Of a stretch of 17,828 nt of DNA, positions 1 to 7,165 are shown piece after piece (position 1 is the first letter of the stretch; each line of letters begins with the position of its first letter). The position numbers were made by a program, and so were the translations under genes. Origin of the DNA: Victivallales bacterium (lineage in GTDB: Bacteria > Verrucomicrobiota > Lentisphaeria > Oligosphaerales > Oligosphaeraceae). The notes under the pieces are model-generated. The model ran no database searches. It had not been told where the DNA came from and was given only the letters and a program-made list of their open reading frames with translations. The stretch is from NCBI GenBank assembly GCA_017963875.1, contig JAGCTA010000113.1, forward strand, positions 1 through 17,828. Direction: 5' to 3'.

Positions 1-1
1 G

Positions 2-682
2 CGCAAGTCACTAATGGCAATTGTGATAGGGATATTCTCGGTGATGACTTTGTGTGGTCAGACAAAGGCTTTCCGCTGGGTGCAGAACTGGACGTTTTCG
101 GGTATTGGCAACCGCCAGACTGAGCCTTTCAGAATCTGGACAAATGAATGGAGGATTTCCTACAGCCCCATGGGGCAGAATCCCTTTGGAGTGACAGTTC
201 ACGATATTGAGACAGGGCGGGCGTATAGCCTCGTCAACCAGACGATGTCTGGCAGGAATGCTCAAAGCGGAACAACCCGCTCCAGAGGTGCCATGAAACT
301 TGCCTATTTTACTGTCAATGCCTGGGATGCAAGTTGGAAACTGCAACTCGAACAGTACATGGACAAGCCAGATGAATGGCAATACCTGAACTGGAGTCCG
401 TATGAGAAGAAACTCCAGCCGTTTGGCAGTTGGAATGGCGTGGCGGGAGACCGCGAACTGACAATCGATATTCCAGCAACCATCGGTCGCATGACCATCA
501 GACAAAACCATGTCGGAAGATTGAGTGCGGATATTATCGATGAATCTGGCTTGACCATTCTCCATCGCGTGACCGTGGGTGCAAGCGTTTTTGATACCTG
601 GTTTTACAAGCCAGGCGTCTATACAGTCCGCGTGAGCGCCATCGATACAGAATGGAGCCTCTTCGTGGAAACCATTGATTAA
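2..682 (+). CDS. Exported protein with two tandem beta-sandwich-like repeats (5' end probably outside window)
   Basis: I do not recognise a named family. The frame is open to the left edge and the residues before the first ATG (position 14) read R-K-S-L. Together with the following hydrophobic stretch MAIVIGIFSVMTLCG they look like the basic and hydrophobic parts of a signal peptide, so the true start is probably upstream. The mature part contains two repeats that align by eye. Counting from ATG 14, repeat 1 covers about residues 24-118 and repeat 2 about 135-222. Each has a W near the start, a G-x-x-x-R segment, a central 'VHDIETG'/'IIDESG' turn and a final strand ending W-x-L-x-V/L-E. The pattern (SGIGNRQTEPF...EWRISY...W) resembles small exported Ig-like domains in many bacteria. 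It is likely periplasmic or surface-exposed with a binding rather than enzymatic role. The next gene follows after 95 bases. Confidence 0.7.
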   Translation, partial: RKSLMAIVIGIFSVMTLCGQTKAFRWVQNWTFSGIGNRQTEPFRIWTNEWRISYSPMGQNPFGVTVHDIETGRAYSLVNQTMSGRNAQSGTTRSRGAMKLAYFTVNAWDASWKLQLEQYMDKPDEWQYLNWSPYEKKLQPFGSWNGVAGDRELTIDIPATIGRMTIRQNHVGRLSADIIDESGLTILHRVTVGASVFDTWFYKPGVYTVRVSAIDTEWSLFVETID

Positions 683-777
683 GTGCTCCATCGTGTAACC
701 ACGCATTGCTTTATGCTTGCTGGGGCAGTTTCATATAAAACAAATCACAAAACCTTGGACGGTTTCAGGTGGAACTC

Positions 778-1398
778 ATGGAAAACAAGAGAAACATACA
801 GCATGTTCAGACACTTGTGGATATGAACCATTGCGTCAGTATCGCAAGGAGAGACGCGGCATATCGCTGTATGATGGATTTTACTACTTCGACGTCTGGC
901 GACGCTCTGCGCGAAGATTCCATTGTAAAACGCCTGGATGCCTATGACCGTTGCGCGGCATTGCTGCGCGAGGCGAGCATGGCAACAAAACATGCGACTA
1001 TCGGTTATGACCGCCAAGGTCTTGTGGACCGTCCTGCGGTGCACATCCTTCGGCTGCTGACTGCATTGATGAATACTTTGCAGTCTCTGGCGAGCCATGT
1101 GTATATGGTACAGGGCGAGGCAGAGATTTTAAGTGACCCACTCGGCGCGGAAACCTATAGTCTGCTTGTCAATACATGCAGGGATTTCGAGGCGAATGAA
1201 CGGATGGCGCGTTATTCGTTCTGCGAAATGCTGAATGTCGGCAGGCAACTTTTGGAGACCAGTAGCCAAAACCACAAGGCAAATTTTACGGAGGATGAAA
1301 CAAGAAGATACAATATAACGTATAATGAATATGTAAGGCTTTATTCTGATTTGTCCTATAAGTTTTCAAAAAACATTCACGACGATATCTGCCTCTAG
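778..1398 (+). CDS. Helical hypothetical protein
   Basis: A 206-residue protein of no family I recognise. ATG 778 is chosen because AGGTGGA lies just upstream (767-773); a GTG at 769 would lie inside that site. The product is rich in Ala, Arg, Leu and Met and is probably almost all alpha-helical. It has no signal peptide and no obvious membrane segment. It contains a dense run of amphipathic helices around residues 40-140 (for example 'RLLTALMNTLQSLASHVYM') and a polar C-terminal third rich in Tyr and Asn. It ends 39 bases before the TPR gene, in the same direction, so the two may be co-transcribed. A scaffold or partner protein of the TPR product is possible but only a guess. The reading is supported by length, ribosome site and codon usage rather than homology. 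Confidence 0.6.
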   Translation: MENKRNIQHVQTLVDMNHCVSIARRDAAYRCMMDFTTSTSGDALREDSIVKRLDAYDRCAALLREASMATKHATIGYDRQGLVDRPAVHILRLLTALMNTLQSLASHVYMVQGEAEILSDPLGAETYSLLVNTCRDFEANERMARYSFCEMLNVGRQLLETSSQNHKANFTEDETRRYNITYNEYVRLYSDLSYKFSKNIHDDICL

Positions 1399-1437
1399 GC
1401 ATTGAATATCGTTGGCTAAACCAAGAGGGGAAGGAAC

Positions 1438-3102
1438 ATGAAAAAGCATGATATTAGAGAAATGATTGAAACAGGAAATGATGCCTTGTTTGCCTTTGAT
1501 TTTGACAAGGCGGAAAAGATATTCACCAAGGTGCGCAAGGAAGACCAGACGATTGGAGACCTCTGGCTTAGCCGAGTCTATGCAGGCATGGGTAAGATGG
1601 ACATGGCTTTCTCGTCGCTTCAGAAAGTCATGAAGTCAGACGATGAAAATGCCAGGCAGGTTGCCGTTGTCGAACTTGGTTCTTTATACATCGGGATGAA
1701 CAAGCCAGAACAGGCTCTGAAGATATTGGAGGATGTAAAGGAAAATGCAGTCGATGACGTCAGGCAGATGATTGCCCTGTGCTATATGATGCTTGGCAAA
1801 AGCGATGAAGCGGAGCATATCGCCCTGAAGTCAATCGCCATGAAGGAAGATGGCGGATGGGCACTGCTAGGAGAAATCTACGCTTACCAAGATAAATGGA
1901 AGGAGGCTTACGATCAATTCCTTCGCGCCTATTCCGAGGACAGAAAACAGGCATTCAATGTGTCGAAGGCGTTGCTGCATCTGGAACGCTATTCTGAGGC
2001 GATTCCCTATCTGAAGGAGGCGTTGCGGCAAGGGAAGTGCCAAATCGTCAGCAGAAATCTTGCATTTGCGTTCCTGAAGAACGAGCAGTTCAAGAACGCC
2101 CTCAACATGGCGCTGTATGCAAAGAGCATCGGCGCGGAGGATACCGAGGTTATTCTTGCGCATATATATCAGGAACTTGGGGATTTGAAAAAGGCGCTGG
2201 AATATTATAACATGCTTTTGAAAAAGGAGGTTAGACCCAATAACATTTACACACTCATTGGACAGTGCTATTTGGGGATGGGAATGCTGGATGAAGCCCT
2301 TGCGTCTCTGAAGAAGGCCGTGAAGAACCATGAACGCGGGGTATGGTATAACTATGGCTTTGTGCATAAGACAAAGGGAAGAACCGCATTGGCGATCCGA
2401 TATTTCAAAAAGTCCATTGAGATTGATAAGGATTCTGCGCTTCTCGCCAGTTACGAACTCGGTATGCTCTATCGCAAAATCGGGGAGAAGGAGACCGCCT
2501 TGCAGTATTTTCAGGATGCGTGGTCGGGTGGCTACTTGCCTGGCGGTGTTGCGCTGGGTGATTGTTCATTCTCCGATGGTGATTACAAACAGGCGAGCAA
2601 ATGGTATCAGAAAGCGCTGGACAATGGATATTCTGATGCATTGTATCCATTGGCGCATGCGCATCGCCTGATGGAGAATTACAACAAGGCACGAACTATG
2701 TTCCAGCAATGCATAGACGGGGGGGACAGGCGTGGAACTCTCGGTTTGGCTTTGGTAGCCGAAGAAGAGGGGGATATGGATGGTGCGGAGGTCTTCTATG
2801 AAAGCGGTGTCGAGCAGGATCTCATTGGCGTCAATTCAAGTTATGGTCGATTCAAATTGAGGAGAGGGGATTACTTTACCGCCGCCATTTATCTTGAAAA
2901 GGCGTGGACCGTGGATGGCGACACGTCCGTTCTTCCTGACTTGGTCAAAGTGTACTTCAAGGCCGATCCACCTGTCTATAATCGAAAGAAAATCCATAAA
3001 TATATGCAACTGTGCAAAAAACACCAAATCCCGATTGGAGATTTGGATGATTCTGACGATGGGGAGACAGCGGATAATGGGACTGATGTCGGTGAAAAAT
3101 AA
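1438..3102 (+). CDS. Tetratricopeptide repeat (TPR) protein
   Basis: A 554-residue protein made almost entirely of paired antiparallel helices in the TPR pattern. Examples are 'YNMLLKKEVRPNNIYTLIG', 'GMLDEALASLKKAV' and 'GRTALAIRYFKKSIEIDK', with the usual small residues at helix positions 8, 20 and 27. Repeats run from about residue 15 to 505. Those after about residue 350 ('GGYLPGGVALGDC', 'NGYSDALYPLAHAH') look Sel1-like. The C-terminal tail is strongly acidic (DDSDDGETADNGTD). There is no signal peptide or membrane segment, so it is probably a cytoplasmic protein-interaction scaffold. ATG 1438 is preceded by GAGGGGAAGG. nadA follows closely (start 3147), and the two are likely co-transcribed. 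Its partner cannot be read from the sequence. Confidence 0.9.
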   Translation: MKKHDIREMIETGNDALFAFDFDKAEKIFTKVRKEDQTIGDLWLSRVYAGMGKMDMAFSSLQKVMKSDDENARQVAVVELGSLYIGMNKPEQALKILEDVKENAVDDVRQMIALCYMMLGKSDEAEHIALKSIAMKEDGGWALLGEIYAYQDKWKEAYDQFLRAYSEDRKQAFNVSKALLHLERYSEAIPYLKEALRQGKCQIVSRNLAFAFLKNEQFKNALNMALYAKSIGAEDTEVILAHIYQELGDLKKALEYYNMLLKKEVRPNNIYTLIGQCYLGMGMLDEALASLKKAVKNHERGVWYNYGFVHKTKGRTALAIRYFKKSIEIDKDSALLASYELGMLYRKIGEKETALQYFQDAWSGGYLPGGVALGDCSFSDGDYKQASKWYQKALDNGYSDALYPLAHAHRLMENYNKARTMFQQCIDGGDRRGTLGLALVAEEEGDMDGAEVFYESGVEQDLIGVNSSYGRFKLRRGDYFTAAIYLEKAWTVDGDTSVLPDLVKVYFKADPPVYNRKKIHKYMQLCKKHQIPIGDLDDSDDGETADNGTDVGEK

Positions 3103-3146
3103 GTGAATGAACAGGAGTGTCTTTATATTCGGGAGACGATGTGGCT

Positions 3147-4055
3147 ATGCAGGAACTTGTGTCTGAAATCAATGAGTTGAGGCGTCGGAGAAAGGCTGTC
3201 ATTTTGGCCCATACATATCAAAATCCTGAAATACAGGATATTGCTGATGTGGTAGGGGATTCATACGGACTGAGCCTTATGGCGACGAAATTGCCAGATG
3301 CGGAGGTTATTGTGTTCTGCGGGGTACGTTTCATGGCGGAGACTGCCGCAATCCTGAATCCAGAAAGGACAGTGGTGATGCCTGATGCCTCGGCTGGTTG
3401 CGCCATGGCTGAAATGATAACGGCTGACCAACTTAGGGCTTTCAAGGCACAGCACCCTGGAGCGCCTGTCGTTTGCTATGTCAACAGTACGGCCGAAGTG
3501 AAGGCAGAAAGCGACATTTGCTGTACATCGGCGAATGCGGTGAGGGTTGTGAAGTCCCTGGGGGATGTCCCCGAGATTCTGTTTGTTCCTGACCAGTATT
3601 TGGGGCATTATGTGGAGGGGCAACTTGGAAGAAAACTGATATGCTGGAATGGCGGCTGTCCTGTGCATTATGCCCTGCGTCCAGAGCAGATTGCGAAAAT
3701 GAAAGCCGCGTATCCAGATTACAAGGTCATGGTTCATCCTGAAACGACTCCAGAGACGCAGGCACTAGCAGATTATGTCCTGTCAACAGGCGGAATGATT
3801 GAACTTGTTAAGAAATCCTCCAATAGGAAATGGCTTGTCGGGACAGAAGTCGGAATCCTGCATGCATTGAAAAAGGAGGCCCCAGACATGGAGTTTGTCC
3901 ATATATGGCCTGAACTTATTTGCCATAGCATGAAGCAGACGACGCTTGAAAACCTGAAGCATTCGCTGGAAACGCTTGAAACACGCATTACAGTACCAGA
4001 GCACATTGCCAAACCAGCCGCCAAGGCTATCATGGCGATGCTTGCGGTCAAGTGA
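3147..4055 (+). CDS. nadA: Quinolinate synthase A
   Basis: This enzyme condenses iminoaspartate with dihydroxyacetone phosphate to quinolinate, the precursor of the NAD pyridine ring, in the cytoplasm. The three cysteines that bind the family's [4Fe-4S] cluster are visible, counting from ATG 3147: C85 in 'PDASAGCAMAE', C171 in 'WNGGCPVH' and C259 in 'PELICHSMK'. The substrate-binding segments 'AHTYQNPEIQD', 'YVNSTAEVKA', 'MVHPE' and 'VGTEVG' are also present. Length (302 residues) matches the short, roughly 300-residue bacterial type. The start is uncertain. GTG 3117 has AGGAG directly touching it, which is unusable spacing, whereas GGGAG at 3131-3135 suits GTG 3141 or ATG 3147. It sits between the TPR gene and an aminotransferase gene. 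No nadB or nadC is visible in the window. Confidence 0.95.
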   Translation: MQELVSEINELRRRRKAVILAHTYQNPEIQDIADVVGDSYGLSLMATKLPDAEVIVFCGVRFMAETAAILNPERTVVMPDASAGCAMAEMITADQLRAFKAQHPGAPVVCYVNSTAEVKAESDICCTSANAVRVVKSLGDVPEILFVPDQYLGHYVEGQLGRKLICWNGGCPVHYALRPEQIAKMKAAYPDYKVMVHPETTPETQALADYVLSTGGMIELVKKSSNRKWLVGTEVGILHALKKEAPDMEFVHIWPELICHSMKQTTLENLKHSLETLETRITVPEHIAKPAAKAIMAMLAVK

Positions 4056-4118
4056 TTTGTGGAAGTGTGCTCATTATTCTTTCGTCAGAAGATGCTGTAT
4101 TAAAAGGAGATTGATATC

Positions 4119-5309
4119 ATGATGACTCAGGCTGAAATCGCGGAAGCATTATCAAAACGCCCTGCTTTTTTCTGGAAAGCCGAGCCGACATTGGGCTCGA
4201 TTTACGGTCAGGAGGAGATTGACGCCGCCGTGAAGGCCATCCGTGAATCCATGGATTTCAATACGGGATTCGGTTTTTCCGCTTCTCCAATTCCAGAATT
4301 TGAGCGCGCATTCGCGGATTATGTCGGAACGGTGGATGCCGTGGCGGTCAATTCGGCAGGACCAGGACTGGATATTGTCATGAGGGCACTCAAACTCCAG
4401 CCAGACGACGAGGTCATTGTGCCGTCAGTTAATTTCCCTGCTGCGCCATTAGCCGTATTGGGTGCGGGAGGTAAAGTCGTTTGGGCGGAATGCGACCCCA
4501 GGACCTATCTGATGGATCCTGCGGATGTGGAACGCAAGATGACCAGCCATACGCGATGCATCTTCCCCGTCCATATTCATGGAATGCCAGCGCCGATGGA
4601 TGAATTGCTTGAGATTGCTGAGAAGCATCCGCATCCAGTGCATGGTCCCGCAAAGGTCGTCGTCGATGCGGCACGTGCCTGTGGCGCGGGGTACAAGGGG
4701 ACGAAAGTCGGCAAATTGGGCTGGGCGACGGTTTTCTCTTTCCATACGATGAAGAACATGACGACGCTGGGAGAGGGCGGCATGATTTCAACGGACGATC
4801 AGCAACTGGCGGATTTTGCGCGCAGTGTCAGGATGTATGGCGGTGCCGTGAATGCCTGGGGCACTTCCAATGTGATGACGAAAGTCCAGGCGGCCGTTGG
4901 CATTGAGCAGTTGAAGAAACTGGACGGTTTTATTGCCGCGCGGCGGCGCGTTGCCTGCAAGCGCAATGAATATCTAGCGGATGTTCCAGGGATAGAATTG
5001 CCTTTCGAACCTGAAGGCTACGTCCATTCCTTTTATTTGTATGCGGTGACTGTGAAGCCCGAATGGGCTGGGGAGAAGCGGGATGAGATTATCAGGATGA
5101 TGCGCGAGGACTTCAATGTCGGATGTGTTTGCGCCAATGTACCTGCATATATGAATCGCAAGTTGTTGGCAGATAATTTCGGTCGCACGACGCCGTTGTC
5201 AGAAGAATATGTCCGCAGGATGCTGTGCGTGTCCTTGCATCCAGGAATGACGGATGACGATAATCGCTATATCAGTGCCGCGCTCATAACTTGTCTTAGC
5301 CGTTTGTGA
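4119..5309 (+). CDS. DegT/DnrJ/EryC1/StrS family PLP-dependent aminotransferase
   Basis: A 396-residue fold-type-I aminotransferase of the sugar aminotransferase (DegT/DnrJ/EryC1/StrS) superfamily, which typically transfers an amino group to a nucleotide-linked keto-sugar or cyclitol. The order of motifs fits: substrate and PLP region 'VNSAGPGLDIVMRALKL' (78-93), 'DEVIVPSVNFPA' (97-108), PLP-ring aspartate D183 in 'VVDAARACGA', and the Schiff-base lysine K212 in 'FSFHTMKNMTTLGEGG'. ATG 4119 is preceded by AAAGGAGA (4103-4110). ATG 4122 is an equally usable second codon. It lies 63 bases after nadA, and rhaM follows after 25 bases, suggesting one operon. The substrate is unknown; the rhaM neighbour hints at a deoxy-sugar or amino-sugar but does not prove it. 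Confidence 0.9.
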   Translation: MMTQAEIAEALSKRPAFFWKAEPTLGSIYGQEEIDAAVKAIRESMDFNTGFGFSASPIPEFERAFADYVGTVDAVAVNSAGPGLDIVMRALKLQPDDEVIVPSVNFPAAPLAVLGAGGKVVWAECDPRTYLMDPADVERKMTSHTRCIFPVHIHGMPAPMDELLEIAEKHPHPVHGPAKVVVDAARACGAGYKGTKVGKLGWATVFSFHTMKNMTTLGEGGMISTDDQQLADFARSVRMYGGAVNAWGTSNVMTKVQAAVGIEQLKKLDGFIAARRRVACKRNEYLADVPGIELPFEPEGYVHSFYLYAVTVKPEWAGEKRDEIIRMMREDFNVGCVCANVPAYMNRKLLADNFGRTTPLSEEYVRRMLCVSLHPGMTDDDNRYISAALITCLSRL

Positions 5310-5334
5310 TTCTTTGTCAGAGGAGATGATGCGC

Positions 5335-5655
5335 ATGAAGAGAATGGCTTTTTACATGGAACTTCAGCCTGGGCATTTGGAGGATTATACGAAGGCGCAT
5401 AATCCTATCCCGAAGGATGTCGAAAAAGTCCTCAAGGACCATGGCGTCCACAATTACAGCATTTTCCATCATCCAGGAACGAATGTCATGTTCGGCTATA
5501 TGGAAGTTGAGGACGAAAGCCGATTGGCGGGCATCGCTGACTACGAGTGTTCCCGCAAATGGTGGCTGAAGATGACGAATTATCTTGTCTGCGCCAACCC
5601 AGGCGACGAGAAGGCGAAGGAAGAGCCGATGAACGAGGTCTTCCATCTTGATTGA
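5335..5655 (+). CDS. rhaM: L-rhamnose mutarotase
   Basis: This small cytoplasmic enzyme interconverts the alpha and beta anomers of L-rhamnose so that the isomerase receives the right form. From ATG 5335 the protein has 106 residues, close to the usual size. It lines up with the E. coli enzyme as I recall it at the same residue numbers: Y18, H22 (in 'AHNPI'), Y41 (in 'HGVHNYSIF') and W76-W77 (in 'CSRKWWLKM'), with the ending 'NEVFHLD'. AGGAG at 5321-5325 sits nine bases before ATG 5335. ATGs at 5326 and 5329 are too close to it, so 5335 is preferred. It is the last gene of the + strand run before the inverted-repeat element. RhaA, RhaB and RhaD genes are not nearby. Confidence 0.93.
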   Translation: MKRMAFYMELQPGHLEDYTKAHNPIPKDVEKVLKDHGVHNYSIFHHPGTNVMFGYMEVEDESRLAGIADYECSRKWWLKMTNYLVCANPGDEKAKEEPMNEVFHLD

Positions 5656-5757
5656 TATTTGAGTCAGTGTGTGGCATTATGTATGAGACGCCTCGTGCTT
5701 GCACGTGGCACAAGGGAGGGGGGAATAGGTTTTTTGCCACTATCGTTGTATAAATTT

Positions 5758-5859
5758 AACGCTCAATTCCCCGTGAGAATAGGTTAGTGCTCCATAGCCA
5801 TGACGGCCATGCAAAGCCTTCGAACAGGTCGAACCTATCCTCATGGGGAATTGAGCGTT
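5758..5859. repeat. Short copy of a structured repeat element with 28-bp inverted ends
   Basis: The arms 5758-5785 and 5832-5859 are inverted copies matching at 26 of 28 positions, around a 46-base loop. The right part (5820-5858) matches 15257-15295 without gaps at 31 of 39 positions, including GGTCGAAC, TGGGGAA and GAGCGT. The left end (5761-5777) matches 15121-15137 at 14 of 17. Both ends are therefore shared with the second element in the same orientation. It lies between the 3' ends of two converging genes, where the long hairpin may stop transcription from either side or shield mRNA ends. No open frame in it looks real. Confidence 0.8.
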
Positions 5860-5875
5860 TGATTACTAAATCCAA

Positions 5876-6955
5876 TCAATCCAGTTTCGAGTGGAATCTC
5901 TTAATTGGTTGGAAGCCGCTCTTGGCGTATGCCATTTCGGTCACGCGGACCGTCTCCAGGGCCTCTTCCAGTTTGATAGGCGTTGGAACGCCGTTGACGG
6001 CATCGTCATACAGGTACTTCCAGAGGACTGTCATGGAAAGTTCAGGTACCTGTATGTCCGATTCAAAGAAATTGAGCGTCTCATCGAAATTGCCGTAGGC
6101 TTTCGGCGGCGTTTCTGGGTGCGGTTTCAAATCGTCCCTGAGTTTAATGGTCGGGTCAAGGTAACGGGCGTGCAGTTTCTGGTTTTCATAGACGAGGCAG
6201 CCCTTGGAGCCGATGATTTCCATTTCACGGCCTGGCATCGCATTGCAACCAGAGACTTCGACATCCGCCAGGCGGCCATTGGCACCTTTGAGAATAATCT
6301 TAAAAAGGTCATCGCCGTCGCCGATGGAGATGACATGGCGGACATCCGCCCAGAGGTCCACGACAGGGCTCTCGAGGAACTGCAACGCCTGGTCGATCAG
6401 GTGCGGCCCCCAGTTGGTGAGAAGACCGCCGTAGAATTCGGTCATCGTCATCCAGTCGTTGCGGCGACAGTAGCCAACCGAACGGTACAATTTGATGTAT
6501 TGGACTTCTCCAATCAGTCCACTGGCAATGATTTGACGCATCTTGACAAACGGTGCCTCGAAGCGGCGGTTGTGGCGCAAGAAGATTTTGTGCGGATGTT
6601 CCTTCGCCGCCGCAATCAACTTTTCCATTTCGGCGACGCTTGTCGCCACAGGCTTTTCAACTACGGCAATTTTACCAGCCCCGGCGATTTTGAGTGCCAT
6701 GGGGACGTGGTCAGGATGGCGAACGCCGATGGTCACCATGTCAAGGTCAGGGTGTTCCAGCATCGCTTCAAGGGAAGAATACTTTGCAACATCCTTCAGT
6801 TGAGGCGGGATAATCGACGGCTCTAGGCGTGAGGGCAGGTTGTCGGCGCACGCAACCAGTTTGAACATGTCGGGAAGGCTGCTCAGTTCGTAGGCGTGGT
6901 TTCCGCCGATGCGCCCAAGCCCGCAAATCCCAACGTTGAGAATCTTGTTTGACAT
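5876..6955 (-). CDS. Gfo/Idh/MocA family NAD(P)-dependent oxidoreductase
   Basis: A 359-residue sugar or cyclitol dehydrogenase-type protein. The N-terminal Rossmann fold has the nucleotide-binding motif G12-L-G14-R-I-G17. It is followed by 'VTIGVRHPDHVPMA' (74-87) and the family signature E100-K101-P102, whose lysine helps catalysis. The C-terminal alpha/beta domain has 'GGLLTNWGPHLIDQAL' (176-191), where H185 and D188 occupy the usual catalytic and substrate positions. There is no signal peptide, so it is probably cytoplasmic, unlike the Tat-exported members of the family. ATG at 6955 (reading leftwards) is preceded by GAGGAGAAG at good spacing. It is divergent from the GH106-like gene across a 210-bp region and ends 17 bases from the repeat element. 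The substrate is unknown; oxidation of a freed deoxy-sugar would fit the neighbours. Confidence 0.93.
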   Translation of the reverse strand: MSNKILNVGICGLGRIGGNHAYELSSLPDMFKLVACADNLPSRLEPSIIPPQLKDVAKYSSLEAMLEHPDLDMVTIGVRHPDHVPMALKIAGAGKIAVVEKPVATSVAEMEKLIAAAKEHPHKIFLRHNRRFEAPFVKMRQIIASGLIGEVQYIKLYRSVGYCRRNDWMTMTEFYGGLLTNWGPHLIDQALQFLESPVVDLWADVRHVISIGDGDDLFKIILKGANGRLADVEVSGCNAMPGREMEIIGSKGCLVYENQKLHARYLDPTIKLRDDLKPHPETPPKAYGNFDETLNFFESDIQVPELSMTVLWKYLYDDAVNGVPTPIKLEEALETVRVTEMAYAKSGFQPIKRFHSKLD

Positions 6956-7015
6956 GAAGTTCTTCTCCTCTGGCTTTTATTGTGTTTATAAGACTTTTGT
7001 GAACCGCATTTTCCT

Positions 7016-7036
7016 AGGGTATTTTTTCACCCCTAT
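7016..7036. other. Small stem-loop in the divergent intergenic region
   Basis: TAGGGT (7016-7021) can pair with ACCCCTA (7030-7036), with one bulged C, around an A/T-rich loop. It lies between the divergent oxidoreductase and GH106-like genes and could be part of an operator or simply chance. The rest of the region (6956-7165) is A/T-rich. A TTGAAA (7064-7069) and TATATT (7085-7090) pair there has only 15-base spacing, so I regard it as a weak promoter candidate for the rightward gene. Confidence 0.25.
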
Positions 7037-7165
7037 GTCGAAGATAAAAATAAGCAGTCAATTTGAAAAATCAAGTTATGGATTATATTCAAAATGACGC
7101 TCAAAAAGTCATGCGAATTGTTCGACTTATAGACCATTTAAAGTGAAAAATACAAGAGGTGTTTG

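Noticed and set aside
11..706. A 231-codon minus-strand frame opposite the first gene
   Set aside because: The + frame has a signal-peptide-like start and two aligned internal repeats, while the minus frame has neither.
734..739. TATAAA as a -10 box before the helical protein gene
   Set aside because: No acceptable -35 sequence is found at 15-19 bases upstream.
5690..5740. Terminator after rhaM (CGTGC-TT-GCACG hairpin, or GTGGCA pairing with TGCCAC)
   Set aside because: The stems are short and the T-run lies well away from the first hairpin; the 5758-5859 inverted repeat is a better candidate for ending transcription.
5891..6826. A 311-codon open frame on the + strand opposite the Gfo/Idh/MocA gene
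   Set aside because: The minus strand carries an unmistakable dehydrogenase with a good ribosome site; the antisense frame shows no family features.
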